From: Ignavibacteriota bacterium
Lineage (GTDB): Bacteria > Bacteroidota > Ignavibacteria > Tepidaquicellales > Tepidaquicellaceae
Assembly: GCA_026390735.1 (NCBI GenBank)
Contig: JAPLFJ010000035.1
Location: forward strand, 1-64,000
Direction of reading: 5' to 3'
DNA length: 64,000 nt
The notes under the pieces were generated by a model. It was not told the origin of the DNA. It was given only the letters and a program-made list of their open reading frames with translations, and did no database searches. This document shows positions 10,301 through 19,900 of the stretch, in pieces (positions within the stretch are counted from its first letter, which is position 1; each line of letters begins with the position of its first letter). Made by a program: the position numbers and the translations under genes.

Positions 10301-11061
10301 TGCTAAAAAGAGAAACAAGTTCACCTGACTGGGCTTTGGTCGGGTCACATGTAAATGCTTCAGGAACTGTTGAAGGTTCAACTGTAAAAAATATAACTGT
10401 TAACAGAACAGGCTTAAGTGGTTTTTCAGATTTCGGTATTGGCGGTTACAGCGTTGATGGGAATGTTCTGAACAATGCACCACTTCCGGTTCTATTATCA
10501 TCATTCTCATCTGTACTTAAAGGACATGATGTTAACTTAACCTGGAAGACAGACAGAGAAACAAACAATGCAGGATTTGATGTTGAAAGAAAATCAGAAG
10601 GAAGTAATTTATGGAATAAGGTTGGATATGTTAAAGGCAAGGGCTCGACGAATTCTCCTGCAAGCTATACTTTTGAGGATAAAAAACTTAACAGCGGGAA
10701 ATACAACTATCGTCTGAAGCAGATTGATTATAATGGTAACTTTGAATATCATAATCTTGCAACGATAGTGGATGTTGCATTACCGACAAAGTTTAACTTA
10801 AGTCAGAATTATCCAAATCCGTTTAATCCGACTACGAAGATAGACTTTGATTTACCGTTTGACAGTAAGGTGAATATAGTTCTGTATGATATGACGGGAA
10901 GAGAAGTGAAGACACTCGTAAACGAAACAAGAACTGCTGGATATTATACTGTGCAGTTTAATGCTGCGGATTTATCGAGCGGTATGTACTTCTACAGGAT
11001 TATAACCAAGTCTTCGGGTAAGGATTTTGTGATGACGAAGAAGATGATGCTGGTGAAATAG
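7327..11061 (+). CDS. Giant T9SS-secreted adhesin-like protein (1244 aa from the chosen start)
   Basis: I chose ATG 7327 because it opens a textbook signal peptide (MKKLFTILVVFILA…SFAQ). The upstream in-frame ATG at 7198 would add 43 polar residues in front of it. An early DNRLRE-like/CBM domain follows (FAKFNISSIPSNAVITAVTF). A G8-like strand segment comes next (GLWSSPGTWVNN…STVTLDNTVGATV), then long Gly/Thr/Ser-rich beta-solenoid stretches. Among these is one copy of the ~85-residue repeat found twice in the 16973 protein (NGTLTLANGTL…INRSAGSL). A MAM/jelly-roll-like insert lies around FEGVTFPPTSW…VDEVKV. The C-terminus carries the PLPVLLSSF module and an NYPNPFNP sorting domain. It lacks the heptamer insertion seen in three paralogues. 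Confidence 0.82.
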   Translation: MKKLFTILVVFILASNLFTMSSFAQDKNKVKNGSSNSSINIDSKNILTQSANLSPFHNQIQNINSLQSTTGNPTPFSPQATTVTCYPNSGAKNTGTVNSSSFVTTDSIDILSGGAWEGFAKFNISSIPSNAVITAVTFSLYVNSQSGSPYHRIIKLSNDPVTTSAATLYTNITTGSQYAAFGSTIPTGAYYTYTLTGTAAADVQAAITQGWFALGIYEYESGTTYSFNASGYGAANKPYISVTYSIPTTFTSTATGGLWSSPGTWVNNAVPSTTDFAVITAGSTVTLDNTVGATVTVASLVVNGNLNYTSASYALYVTGTTTVSGTGSLNDNGAYLQASGNTTIQDGGTLNVYSNGASTCGEFILFDGATMTVDIGGTLNVNNQYASYGYVVLGIGSAASATLTVNGTLNINTVAPSGATSFYTGSTITVNGKLNYTQGGFNYPSTAIVYGASATLNYLGGTVNSSNIWWPTSSSPYNVGINSSGTITLNGAKTVNGTLTLANGTLSNGTNLTLGNGATINRSAGSLSAVPTFGSSVNVIYSGSSPISSGYEIPTTPGVLNNLTTNTGGVVQSAIPGSSSTVDALALQNFEGVTFPPTSWTTSGGTSWVRKAGDGSSTLVGGNGTANNAFFPHSSTTWPQSLITPTFDCSDNTGAVTLAFYYNSNRSSSGGSGSSYDPFTVYASTDGGNNWTSIMTNNTRQNGWTQKSITLSSGFGLTMTNNMKIRFEATSKGTYSNCMGNCVDEVKVTKQTTGASTPSTITVNGIFDLTSGSLNIGANNLVLNGGISGSSAIVGGSTSDLSVGGSGLNISLPSITNGLHDFIINRTDGVTLSSNLLINGSLNLTNGNIYMGSSTLTLGTDITYTGTLNPSVPTSGSYIVGSFERWIPASTTSAIYFPVGSAGQFRQAIITFTAAPSGGKLKVSGFDTDPGTTTTNTSLTESGGSNYVIDRYSQEAWWNVTPSGFNNGTYDISLQVYNISGVSIVNYSQLRVLKRETSSPDWALVGSHVNASGTVEGSTVKNITVNRTGLSGFSDFGIGGYSVDGNVLNNAPLPVLLSSFSSVLKGHDVNLTWKTDRETNNAGFDVERKSEGSNLWNKVGYVKGKGSTNSPASYTFEDKKLNSGKYNYRLKQIDYNGNFEYHNLATIVDVALPTKFNLSQNYPNPFNPTTKIDFDLPFDSKVNIVLYDMTGREVKTLVNETRTAGYYTVQFNAADLSSGMYFYRIITKSSGKDFVMTKKMMLVK

Positions 11062-11149
11062 GCATTAGGGATGATGGATTTATAATTTAATATTAAAGGA
11101 TTTAAAATAGAGTTTTACCCCTAACGTAATAAACTCATTACGTAACGAG

Positions 11150-11180
11150 AGAGCCTTTATCTCAGAGATAAAGGCTCTTT
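11150..11180 (+). terminator. Rho-independent terminator of the 7327 gene
   Basis: Thirteen-bp perfect inverted repeat (GAGCCTTTATCTC / GAGATAAAGGCTC) followed by TTT, 89 bases after the stop. A related GAGCCTTTG stem follows the 20790 gene. Confidence 0.8.
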
Positions 11181-11236
11181 AATAACAAACATTATTCCTT
11201 GTGTAAGAAATTACAGTTACTCAGGGATGTTTGAAT

Positions 11237-11376
11237 ATTTTTGTGGGATTTGGATGAGGTCCCATAATGCCCGAAACATTGGGTTATCATAAGGTGGACG
11301 CCAGTCCGCCTTTTTTTATTTAGAAGAGATTTGTCCCCTGATTTCGCAGATTTAAGCAGATTAGAGAAAAGAATCC
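11237..11376 (+). repeat. 3'-flank repeat, copy B
   Basis: Near-identical to 5664–5804, including a second terminator hairpin and the start of the modular repeat block. Confidence 0.85.
11291..11317 (+). terminator. Second terminator hairpin, carried by the 3'-flank repeat
   Basis: AAGGTGGAC / GTCCGCCTT stem (one G·T pair), GCCA loop, seven T after the paired CC. It is redundant with the hairpin at 11150. Confidence 0.7.
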
Positions 11377-12290
11377 GCGAATTACGCTAATTAGACTAAT
11401 TATACGAATTAGAGATTAAGAACCTTTTCCCGCGAAATACACGAAACTCTCGAAAAGAGAAAAGAATCCGCGAATTACGCTAATTAGACGAATTATACAG
11501 TTACGAGTGAAAACGTGCATCCGCCACTGCGGAGCAAGAAAAGATAAAAGAAGAAATGGCACACTGATAAAAGACGATTAGAGCTGATTTTCACTGATTG
11601 TTTTTTAGGGTTAAAGATAAGAAAAGATAATTCTGGTTTACCAGCGTAGACGAATTAGAGATAAAAAACTTTTCCCGCGAAATACACGAAACTCTCGAAA
11701 AGAGAAAAGAATCCGCGAATTACGCTAATTAGACGAATTATACGAATTAGAGATTAAAGATAGAGATTTTACCACAGAGGAGAGCAGAGGAGAACTTAGC
11801 GCACAGAGAAAAGATTTTTTTAGGGTTAGAGAAGAGCATATAAACCAATGAATTGGGATTAGAAAAGTAAGAAGTTTAAGAATGGAACGCGGATGACGCT
11901 GAAAGAACGGATTATCGCCGATAGAGATTTTCAGGGTTAGAGATGAGCAAAAATACCGATGAATCGGAATTAGAAAAGTAAGAAACTTAAAAATGGAACG
12001 CGGATGACGCGGAAAGAACGGATTATCGCCGATAGAGTTTTTCAGGGTTAGAGACGAGATAGAGATTAAGAGCTTTTACCACAAATCCTCAAAAAGAATC
12101 CGCGAATTACGCGAATTAGACTAATTATACGAATTAGAGATTAAGAAACTTTTCCCGCGAAATTCACGAAACACACGAAAAGAGAAAAGAATCCGCGAAT
12201 TACGCGAATTAGACGAATTATACGAATTAGAGATTAAAAAACTTTTCCCGCGAAATACATCCGCCCAATAAGATGGCGGACTCACCAAGG
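11377..12290 (+). repeat. Mosaic block of modular intergenic repeats
   Basis: Same modules as 5805–6575. A composite ~180-bp unit lies at 11767–11947 and a shorter one follows to 12066. The CCGCCCAATAAGATGGCGGA word at about 12260 recurs at 5609, 14540 and 26445. The ~150-bp element at 11498–11648 sits inside a CGAATTA-type module. No gene is supported between 11062 and 12401. Confidence 0.85.
11498..11648 (+). repeat. 150-bp interspersed element, copy 1
   Basis: Begins CAGTTACGAGTGAAAACGTG and ends CTGGTTTACCAGCGTA. It contains a TCCGC / GCGGA hairpin near the start and a CTGGT / ACCAG palindrome at the end. Other copies are at 13267–13416, 20578–20725 and (reverse, diverged) 52640–52807. 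It encodes nothing obvious. Confidence 0.8.
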
Positions 12291-12401
12291 CGGGCGAAAG
12301 ACATGAGATTTACTGAATAGATAATATTGGATTTCTGATATATATTGAAACAATTTGAGTGATAATGCAGTATATTAATAAAATTAAACATTATTTATAA
12401 T

Positions 12402-13256
12402 ATGAAGAGAATATTACTTTTGTTCGCTGTTGTGCTGTTCAGCAGTGCGGCTTATGCTCAGCACTGGGGTGACGATAATGATTATCGTTACAAATATATC
12501 AATGTTGATAAACCCGCGATAGAGATATCTTACGGGCCTTCCACAGTTAAACTGGACGGCTACGGACAGAGTTTTGATAATGCCTCGCTGTTAGACTTTA
12601 AGATTGGGTTCTCTACGAGTAAATCGAAGAAATATTACAATGATAAGTTGAAGAAGTTTGAATTCGTTTACTTTGATGTTGGAAACTATAATACGGATAT
12701 GGATTTCAGAGAAAAGTCTGCCGATAAGATTAAGGCAAATAACTGGAGGTTTGGGTTTGGAGAGAAAGATGGTTATATGATTGCTGCCGGCAATATCGGG
12801 ATTCTACCCTATACTTCGACTGCTATGATGTGGACAAATTCAAACTGGAAAGGAATAAACTCAACCGTAACACCTATCGAAAATGATAAACTTCTTGTGT
12901 TCGGGAATCAGTTCAGGTTCGGAAGTAACTATGAAAGCGGAATAAGTTTTCAGGTAATGCCTCTGCTTTCGTTTGATTTTACGTACGAAAGAAATAATGT
13001 TTATCCGAGATTCCTGTTCTGGAAACAAACAGGCAGTATGGTTATGCAGGAAGCCGGTGTAGGGGTGATAGATTACTTTGTGAACAGAGTTCTGAGAGAC
13101 AGCCCTGTTGCAGGTTCTGTAGTTAACTTTGTTCTGAAGAGTGCGTATTACTACGGGTTTAATGAATTGAAAGCAAAGGAAATGAACTGGCCTTTCGGAG
13201 GAGATGCATCTGTTAATTACAGCACGCTTAAGTTCGGGCTGGGGTTTACCTTTTAG
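12402..13256 (+). CDS. Putative outer-membrane beta-barrel or periplasmic protein (284 aa)
   Basis: A clean signal peptide (MKRILLLFAVVLFSSAAYAQ) is followed by a mature region rich in aromatic, alternating segments (SLLDFKIGF, FEFVYFDVGNY, SGISFQVMPLLSFDFTY). The last strand ends in FGLGFTF, the terminal-aromatic signature of outer-membrane barrel proteins. I do not recognise the family. There is no T9SS domain, unlike its large neighbours. It is flanked on both sides by repeat blocks and copies of the 150-bp element, so it stands alone transcriptionally. No ribosome binding site is seen; the start is fixed by the signal peptide. Confidence 0.7.
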   Translation: MKRILLLFAVVLFSSAAYAQHWGDDNDYRYKYINVDKPAIEISYGPSTVKLDGYGQSFDNASLLDFKIGFSTSKSKKYYNDKLKKFEFVYFDVGNYNTDMDFREKSADKIKANNWRFGFGEKDGYMIAAGNIGILPYTSTAMMWTNSNWKGINSTVTPIENDKLLVFGNQFRFGSNYESGISFQVMPLLSFDFTYERNNVYPRFLFWKQTGSMVMQEAGVGVIDYFVNRVLRDSPVAGSVVNFVLKSAYYYGFNELKAKEMNWPFGGDASVNYSTLKFGLGFTF

Positions 13257-13266
13257 AGTAATTATA

Positions 13267-13416
13267 CAGTTACGAGTGAAAACGTGCATCCGCCACTGCG
13301 GAGCAAGAAAAGATAAAAGAAGAAATGGCACAGCATAAAAGACGATTAGAGCTGATTTTCACTGATTGTTTTTTAGGGTTAAAGATAAGAAAAGATAATT
13401 CTGGTTTACCAGCGTA
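13267..13416 (+). repeat. 150-bp interspersed element, copy 2
   Basis: Same ends as copy 1 (11498), starting 11 bases after the stop of the 12402 gene. It is again flanked by ATTATA on the left and GACGAATTAGAG on the right. Confidence 0.8.
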
Positions 13417-14525
13417 GACGAATTAGAGATTAAGAACCTTTTCCCGCGAAATTTACGAAACACTCGAAAATAGAAAAGAATCCGCTAATTAGACGAATTA
13501 GACTAATTAAACGAATTAGAGCTTTTTTCCCGCGAAATTCACGAAACACACGAAAAGAGATAAAAGATAAAAACTTTACCACAGAGGAGAGCAGAGGAAA
13601 ACAAGAGGCCACAGAGAAGAGATTTTTCAGGGTTAGAGATGAGCATATAAACCAATGAATCGGAATTAGAAAAGTAAGAAGTTTAAGAATGGAACGCGGA
13701 TGACGCTGAAAGAACGGATTATCGCCGATAGAGTTTTTCAGGGTTAGAGATGAGATAGAGATAAAAAACTTTTCCCGCGAAATTCACGAAACTCTCGAAA
13801 AAAGAAAAGAATCCACGAATTACGCTAATTAGACTAATTAAACGAATTAGAGATAAAAGATAAATACTTTACCACAGAGGAGAGCAGAGGAAAACAAGAG
13901 GCCACAGAGAAGAGATTTTTCAGGGTTAGAGATGAGCATATAAACCAATGAATCGGGATTAGAAAAGTAAGAAGTTTAAGAATGGAACGCGGATGACGCT
14001 GAAAGAACGGATTACCGCCGATAGAGATTTTCAGGGTTAGAGATGAGATAGAGATAAAAAACTTTTCCCGCGAAATACACTAAACACTCGAAAAGAGAAA
14101 AGAATCCACGAATTACGCTAATTAGACTAATTATACGAATTAGAGATTAAGAAACTTTTCCCGCGAAATACACTAAACTCTCGAAAAGAGAAAAGAATCC
14201 ACGAATTACGCGAATTTGACTAATTATACGAATTAGAGATTAAGAAACTTTTCCCGCGAAATTCACGAAACACACGAAAAGAGAAAAGAATCCACGAATT
14301 ACGCGAATTTGACTAATTATACGAATTAGAGATAAAAGATAAAAACTTTACCACAGAGGAGATCAGAGGAAAACAAGAGGCCACAGAGAAGAGATTTTTC
14401 AGGGTTAGAGATGAGCATAAATACCGATGAATTGGGATTAGAAAAATAAGAAGTTTAAGAATGGAACGCGGATGACGCTGAAAGAACGGATTACCGCCGA
14501 TAGAGTTTTTCAGGGTTAGAGATGA
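13417..14525 (+). repeat. Largest mosaic block of modular intergenic repeats
   Basis: Three composite units (13573–13760, 13868–14055, 14347–14524) each run in the order ACCACAGAGG module, AATGAATCGGGATTAG module, GGAACGCGGATGACG module. Between them are CGCGAAATT and CGAATTA modules, repeated nearly verbatim around 14100–14340. The block fills the space between convergent genes and shows no coding sequence. Confidence 0.85.
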
Positions 14526-14641
14526 TACGTCCTACCCTCCCAACGAGATGGCGGACGCACAGAATGCGGGTGATGGAGTGATGAATTATAATCCGACATG
14601 ACGGGGATAAGTGAAGATATTTGATTTTATATTAAATATTC

Positions 14642-16069
14642 TTACTGTATGTATATTTTTTCGAGTTCCACAAGTTTATCCGATACCCATTTTTTCATAA
14701 AGAATGATTTTTCAAGGTCGAACCTTTCACGAAGCTGCATGAGTCCCCTGCCGCTTTTTCTCTTTGCAAGTGAGAGGTTTGTCATAAATGACAGGAACTT
14801 TCCAACACTATGTTCTAATTCTTCGTTGACTTCATCTTTTCGATTCATATAATGTTTGATTGTATCTGCAAGCGACATTATTCCGCGCAGTTCATTCTTG
14901 TCGTATAAAACTTTCAGGAGTGTTAATCTGGAATATATGTACATAGAAACGTTCTTTACTCTGAGTTTGATAAGTAATGCCTTTGCAGAATTCAGTTTGC
15001 CTCTTTCATAATAAAGCATTGCATTGCATACAGACAGGACATCATCGTGCGGTACACAGAAAAGTTTGCTGCTGTATTTAGTAACAAGTTTTTCTGCAAA
15101 ATTAATATCATTAATCAGGAATGAGAAACTGAATAGAGAAAAGAAGACCAGAGGCTGGAAATTCGGTATTTTATTCATAATCCCTTTACGCTCGACTTCC
15201 TTAAAAATACCGTAAACCTTTTTCAGGTCTTCCATATTATCAACATTTATTTTAAACATGGAGAATCTCAGCACGGATTCATACGCAATTTTAAGATATT
15301 CAGGTGTTAAGAGTTTCTCGTTTTTGTTAAGGTATGAAACGACATTCATTAAATCATTTACAGATTTATTATCTTTAATCAACAAAGCAATAAGGTACAG
15401 CACGTACACATTTTTATGATTCTTTTCATAGTCTGAAATGTCTTTTTCAATTCTCTGCAGAATCATCTCGAAGTTTAGACATGGCTCGAATGACGAACTG
15501 CCAAGGAGTTTAATGTTAATAAAATTGAACAGCACATTCTGGAAATAAACGATTTCAGTTATATGGCAAATATCGCCTGCCAGGTTTACCATTCCCTGCT
15601 CATCATTGAGTGCATTCAGCAGAATATACTCTTCAAAATTAAACCTTAATGAAGTAATATCGCTTATAAGACCTTTCAGCAGTTTGTTTTTATTAAGCCC
15701 TTTTGATTTTTTAAGATAATCACTGAAGAGTTTATCCACTTTCCTTTTGCGCATTTCGTTAAGCAGAAGAATACTTTGCAACTGCTTATCTCTTTCGACG
15801 GAAACCCCCATGAAGTAGCCTTCGATTAATTTATTGAAATCGGAAAGGAACTTTCGGGATAATGTATGTTCATATGGTTTATAATCGACAGGTTTACCCT
15901 TAAGCGAATTGAGGATTTGTTCTTTCTTCCAGGACCAGTAGCCATAATAGTCAATGTTATGACTTCTGCCAAGTTTAGAGACAAGGTATCTTTCAAAATT
16001 CATAAACTCTTTTGGCTGTATAGTTTCCAGCAAAAGATCGGTTTTGGACTTCTTTGAAGCATTAACCAT
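14642..16069 (-). CDS. Cytoplasmic helical-repeat protein of unknown function (475 aa)
   Basis: No signal peptide or membrane segment. The protein is mostly amphipathic helix with Leu/Lys-rich pairs that look like degenerate TPR or HEAT-type repeats. The N-terminal LLETIQPKEFMNFERYLVSK resembles the KEFxxFExFLxS opening of a Bacteroidota/Ignavibacteria family of ~500-aa helical proteins of unknown role; this is from memory, not a search. It is the only minus-strand gene in the first 24 kb, convergent with the repeat block, with no operon partner. Its base composition is like the rest of the window. Confidence 0.75.
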   Translation of the reverse strand: MVNASKKSKTDLLLETIQPKEFMNFERYLVSKLGRSHNIDYYGYWSWKKEQILNSLKGKPVDYKPYEHTLSRKFLSDFNKLIEGYFMGVSVERDKQLQSILLLNEMRKRKVDKLFSDYLKKSKGLNKNKLLKGLISDITSLRFNFEEYILLNALNDEQGMVNLAGDICHITEIVYFQNVLFNFINIKLLGSSSFEPCLNFEMILQRIEKDISDYEKNHKNVYVLYLIALLIKDNKSVNDLMNVVSYLNKNEKLLTPEYLKIAYESVLRFSMFKINVDNMEDLKKVYGIFKEVERKGIMNKIPNFQPLVFFSLFSFSFLINDINFAEKLVTKYSSKLFCVPHDDVLSVCNAMLYYERGKLNSAKALLIKLRVKNVSMYIYSRLTLLKVLYDKNELRGIMSLADTIKHYMNRKDEVNEELEHSVGKFLSFMTNLSLAKRKSGRGLMQLRERFDLEKSFFMKKWVSDKLVELEKIYIQ

Positions 16070-16599
16070 ACATTACTCCCGCAGATGATTATAAAAATTT
16101 CTTAACCCAAAGAAATTAATTAATGATTTCTACCCCATAATTATCTGTTATTACTGTTTAAATAAACAGCAAAATCTGTAACTCTGATTATATTATCTTT
16201 TCAGATAAACTGCCCTGTACTATGTTTCTGAATATTTTTCTGATAATTCTTATTTAATATGCTAAAAACGAATATCCCGATAAATGCATAATTTTACCCC
16301 CTGAAGATAACATACTGCTATAAGCGATAACTAACATAAAAGTAATATAAGTTACAAATAGAACTTTATATCTTGTCTGCAAATAATGCATAAAAATGTA
16401 TTTGGGGAATACGGATGTGCTACAGAGCCTATATTTACTGAAGTTTTGAGTGGCATTATTTTAACATAAAAATAACAACTCCGGGTTTCAATAATTTTAA
16501 ATTCATTTCTTTAGTTACATCACACATACATTTAAAAATCGCACCTTGTCACGCATCAGTCTGTTTTATTCAGGGATAGAATATTTTAATTTTGAATCA
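16070..16599. other. AT-rich divergent intergenic region
   Basis: This is the upstream region of the minus gene at 16069 and the distal upstream region of the 16973 gene. I see no gene, repeat or clear promoter in it. Confidence 0.5.
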
Positions 16600-16701
16600 G
16601 TTAAGTGAAGGAGTAAGGATAATTTGGGGAAATTGATCTTGTTCCTGATTCTTAACAAAATAAGTAAAGGTTAAGGCATTAGGAAAGGATTGTTTCATCC
16701 A
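16600..16701 (+). promoter_or_regulatory. Conserved 100-bp leader, copy 2
   Basis: Near-identical to 6961–7061, with motifs TAAGTGAAGGAGTAAGG (16602–16618) and TAAGTAAAGGTTAAGG (16661–16676). Downstream, shorter versions occur at 16845–16856 and 16955–16969. The last lies four bases before the start codon of the 16973 gene. Confidence 0.5.
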
Positions 16702-16849
16702 GTATAACAATTCAGTAATTTTGCAAAGATGAGTAATAAATACATTACTCTTTATCAATACAACGGAGTGAAACCCTATTCCCTGCTGAACATTAAGTAT
16801 TAAAATTAATTCATGAGTTTGAGACGATTCTCAGGCATCATAAATAAGT

Positions 16850-16882
16850 AAACAGGTTTTGTGAGTCAAAGCCTGTTTATAA
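16850..16882 (+). promoter_or_regulatory. Possible leader hairpin
   Basis: AAACAGG / CCTGTTT arms separated by 15 bases, about 90 bp ahead of the start codon and overlapping a TAAGTAAACAGG motif. There is no T tract, so it is not a terminator as such; a UTR structure is possible. Confidence 0.3.
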
Positions 16883-16972
16883 AAGTTTTAGTATTTATCA
16901 CCTTTCTTAGTTTAGTAAATAGACGAATTAATCATCTAAATATTTATTAAAATTTAAGTAAAGGGTAACAAC

Positions 16973-19900
16973 ATGAAAACATTTATTACATTTCTATTGG
17001 TGCTGGCAATTGTAATTTGTTTTTTGCCAAATGATTCCTGGGGGCAGGAGAAAAGTCAGGAACAAAATTCAATTCAGAAAAATGTTCAAAGCGATAAGGA
17101 TATTGGGAATCAACAGGTAATAACATCTGCATTACCAATCAATAATGAGATTATAAGGATATCTGAACCACCAATAAATGCGCCACTTGCGAATAGAACG
17201 GCTACAGTTTCAGGGAACTGGAGTGACAGGGCTACGTGGGGCGGATCATCCGTTCCGGTGGCTGGAGACATTGTAACAATTAATTCCGGTATAACAGTGA
17301 CAGTGGATGTTGCAGCTGCTTGTGCATCAATAACTTTTGCCGCAGTAAATGCAAATTCCACTATTACAATCAGCGGCACTAATTCACTTACAGTATCAGG
17401 GCTGGTTACAATGCCAAGACCTGCAACAGGTTTTTCCTGTACAATTAACGTAAATGCAGGAACAGCCTCTTTTGGTTCTCTTACAATGTCTGCTACAACT
17501 ATTGGAAGAAATGATGTAATAAATATAACTACAGGGACACTGACTATTTCAGGAGCAATAACAACAGGAACTACAGGATGTCAAATTAATCTAACAGGCG
17601 CAGGGACTTTTAATATTGGTGGTTCATCAAATCTTTTCCTGACATTGCCCACTGTCTCTGGAAGCACAGTAAACTATACAGGTACTTCAGCACAAAATAT
17701 TTACCCTATTACATATCAGGGAAACCTTGGACTATCAGGTGCAGGGACTAAAACTATTTCAAACGGAGTATATGCAGCAAATACAGTAGTAGTCAATGGT
17801 AGCGTTACTAATAGTTCTACTCTTGTTCTCTCGGCAGGAACTAGTTCTTTGAGTACAATGATTATTATGGGAGGTAATGTAACAAATACGGGTACGATTA
17901 CTTCAACCGGGGCCTACACTAGATTTTATTTTGGTTCTGCAAATGCTCAAACATTCACAAATAACGGCACGGTGACTTCCCCTGTTGCCAGCTTCGATTT
18001 AGCAAACACAAATGCATCAGGGCTGACATTGACAGGTAATGGTTTTAATGTAACTCGTGCCAATCTGTTTTATGGAACAGTAGTAAACTCTAATAAAATT
18101 ACTCTAGGAACTGGAGGTGTTTCAACAGCTGTTGTTCAAAGAGGTGTTGCAACAAACACTTCACCGGCAGGAAGATTTGATGTTGCACCGGCATTTAATG
18201 TTGGGAGCGGCGGATTAAATTTATTATATGACAATGGTTCGGTTGCATATAATACAGGTTTCGAAGTTCCGAGTTCTTCAATATGTAATTTATTTTATAT
18301 TTTTGACGCAGCTGATGTAACTCTTAATACAAATCTTACTGTATCAAGCGTATTAAATTTCGTTGGCGGGACAGGTACTCCAACTTTAAGAATCGGAGCA
18401 AATACTTTAACTATAGGCGGAGTGATCACATATACAGTTGCTGGTGCATTCTACGGAGGAACAACATCAAATCTTGTAATGAATGGTGCTACTACAGTTA
18501 ATTCAATACTAAATGGATTAAATAACTTTACAATAAATGCAAATACAACATTAGGTGGGGCTGTAACTGTCAATGGTACATTAACACTTACAAACAGAAC
18601 TCTGACCAATGGAGCAAATCTTACTATGGCTTCAGGTTCGACTATTTCAAGAGATGTGGGCACATTAGGTTCTTCCCCAACTTTTGCAGGAACTGTGAAT
18701 TTGATTTATACAGGAACTACAGGAGTAACTACAGGGAATGAAAAGTCAACATCTTCAGGTGTCATAAATAATTTTATAGTAAATAAATCGGGTGGAGTTA
18801 CTTTGGCTTCTGCTGCTCAGGTAAACGGAACGTTGTTTTTAACAAACGGAACACTTACTAACGGAACATATTTAGTAATGGCTAATGGTTCAACTGTAAA
18901 CCGTGCAGACGGGACACTATCTTTGGCTCCTGCTTTTGGAACATCTGTAAATTTAATATATTCGGGTACAAATCCAATTACTACAGGAGTTGAAAATCCT
19001 GTTTCTTCATCAGTATTGAATAATTTAACGATTAATAACACAGGTGGAATTACACTTGGCTCAAATACTACAGTTAATGGTTCAACAACTTTATCAGGCG
19101 GATTATTAAAGACAACATCGAGTTATGCTTTATACTTTGGGACTACGGCAATATCACCATCTGAAGATTGCGGTGCATACATTGAAGGCACGGCTGTTAT
19201 GAATCAAAGGAGTGCTGGGATTAATGCATTAGATTTCTTAAACTGTTTTATTCATACGGGAGCAAATATCGGGGATGTAACAGTTACAAGAGTTACAGGA
19301 ACTGACGGAATAATAACTGCGAACGGAAACAGCGGGATAGCCGCGAACTGGGATATTGTAACAACCATTCCATTGGGTACAGGAGTAACAAAAGATGTCA
19401 CTTACAGCTGGCCTTGCGATCTTGATAACGAACATCCATTTGCACCATCAATATTAGCACAATTATATTACGTAAATGGTACTGCACTTGAACCTGTTGG
19501 AGCAGGTGTGGATGTTTCAGGATCAGACCCACGGAATATTACCGTTGCGCATTCACACTTTTCAAAATACACTATCGGCTCTTCTGATGCACCTTTACCA
19601 GTTCGCCTTTCATCTTTCACATCTTCACCAAGAGGAAGGAATGTATTACTTGACTGGGTAACAGCATCGGAAATAAACAATGCGGGATTTGAGATTGAGA
19701 GAGTTAAGAGTTCTGAGTTAAGAGTTAAGAATTGGGAAAAGATAGGATACCTGCAGGGAAAAGGGACTGTTAATACTCCGACAAAATATACTTTTGAGGA
19801 TAAGAATCTGCAGACCGGTAAGTATCAATACAGATTAAAGCAAACAGATAACAACGGTAACTTTGAATACTTTGCATTGAACGGCGAAGTGGAAGTTGGT

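Noticed and set aside
12861-13331. 156-codon minus-strand frame opposite the 12402 gene
   Set aside because: It overlaps a plus-strand gene with a clear signal peptide and runs into the 150-bp element; its protein looks like antisense translation.
5805-14525. CRISPR array
   Set aside because: The repeats are not evenly spaced by unique spacers, the modules are internally periodic, and no cas gene is in the window.
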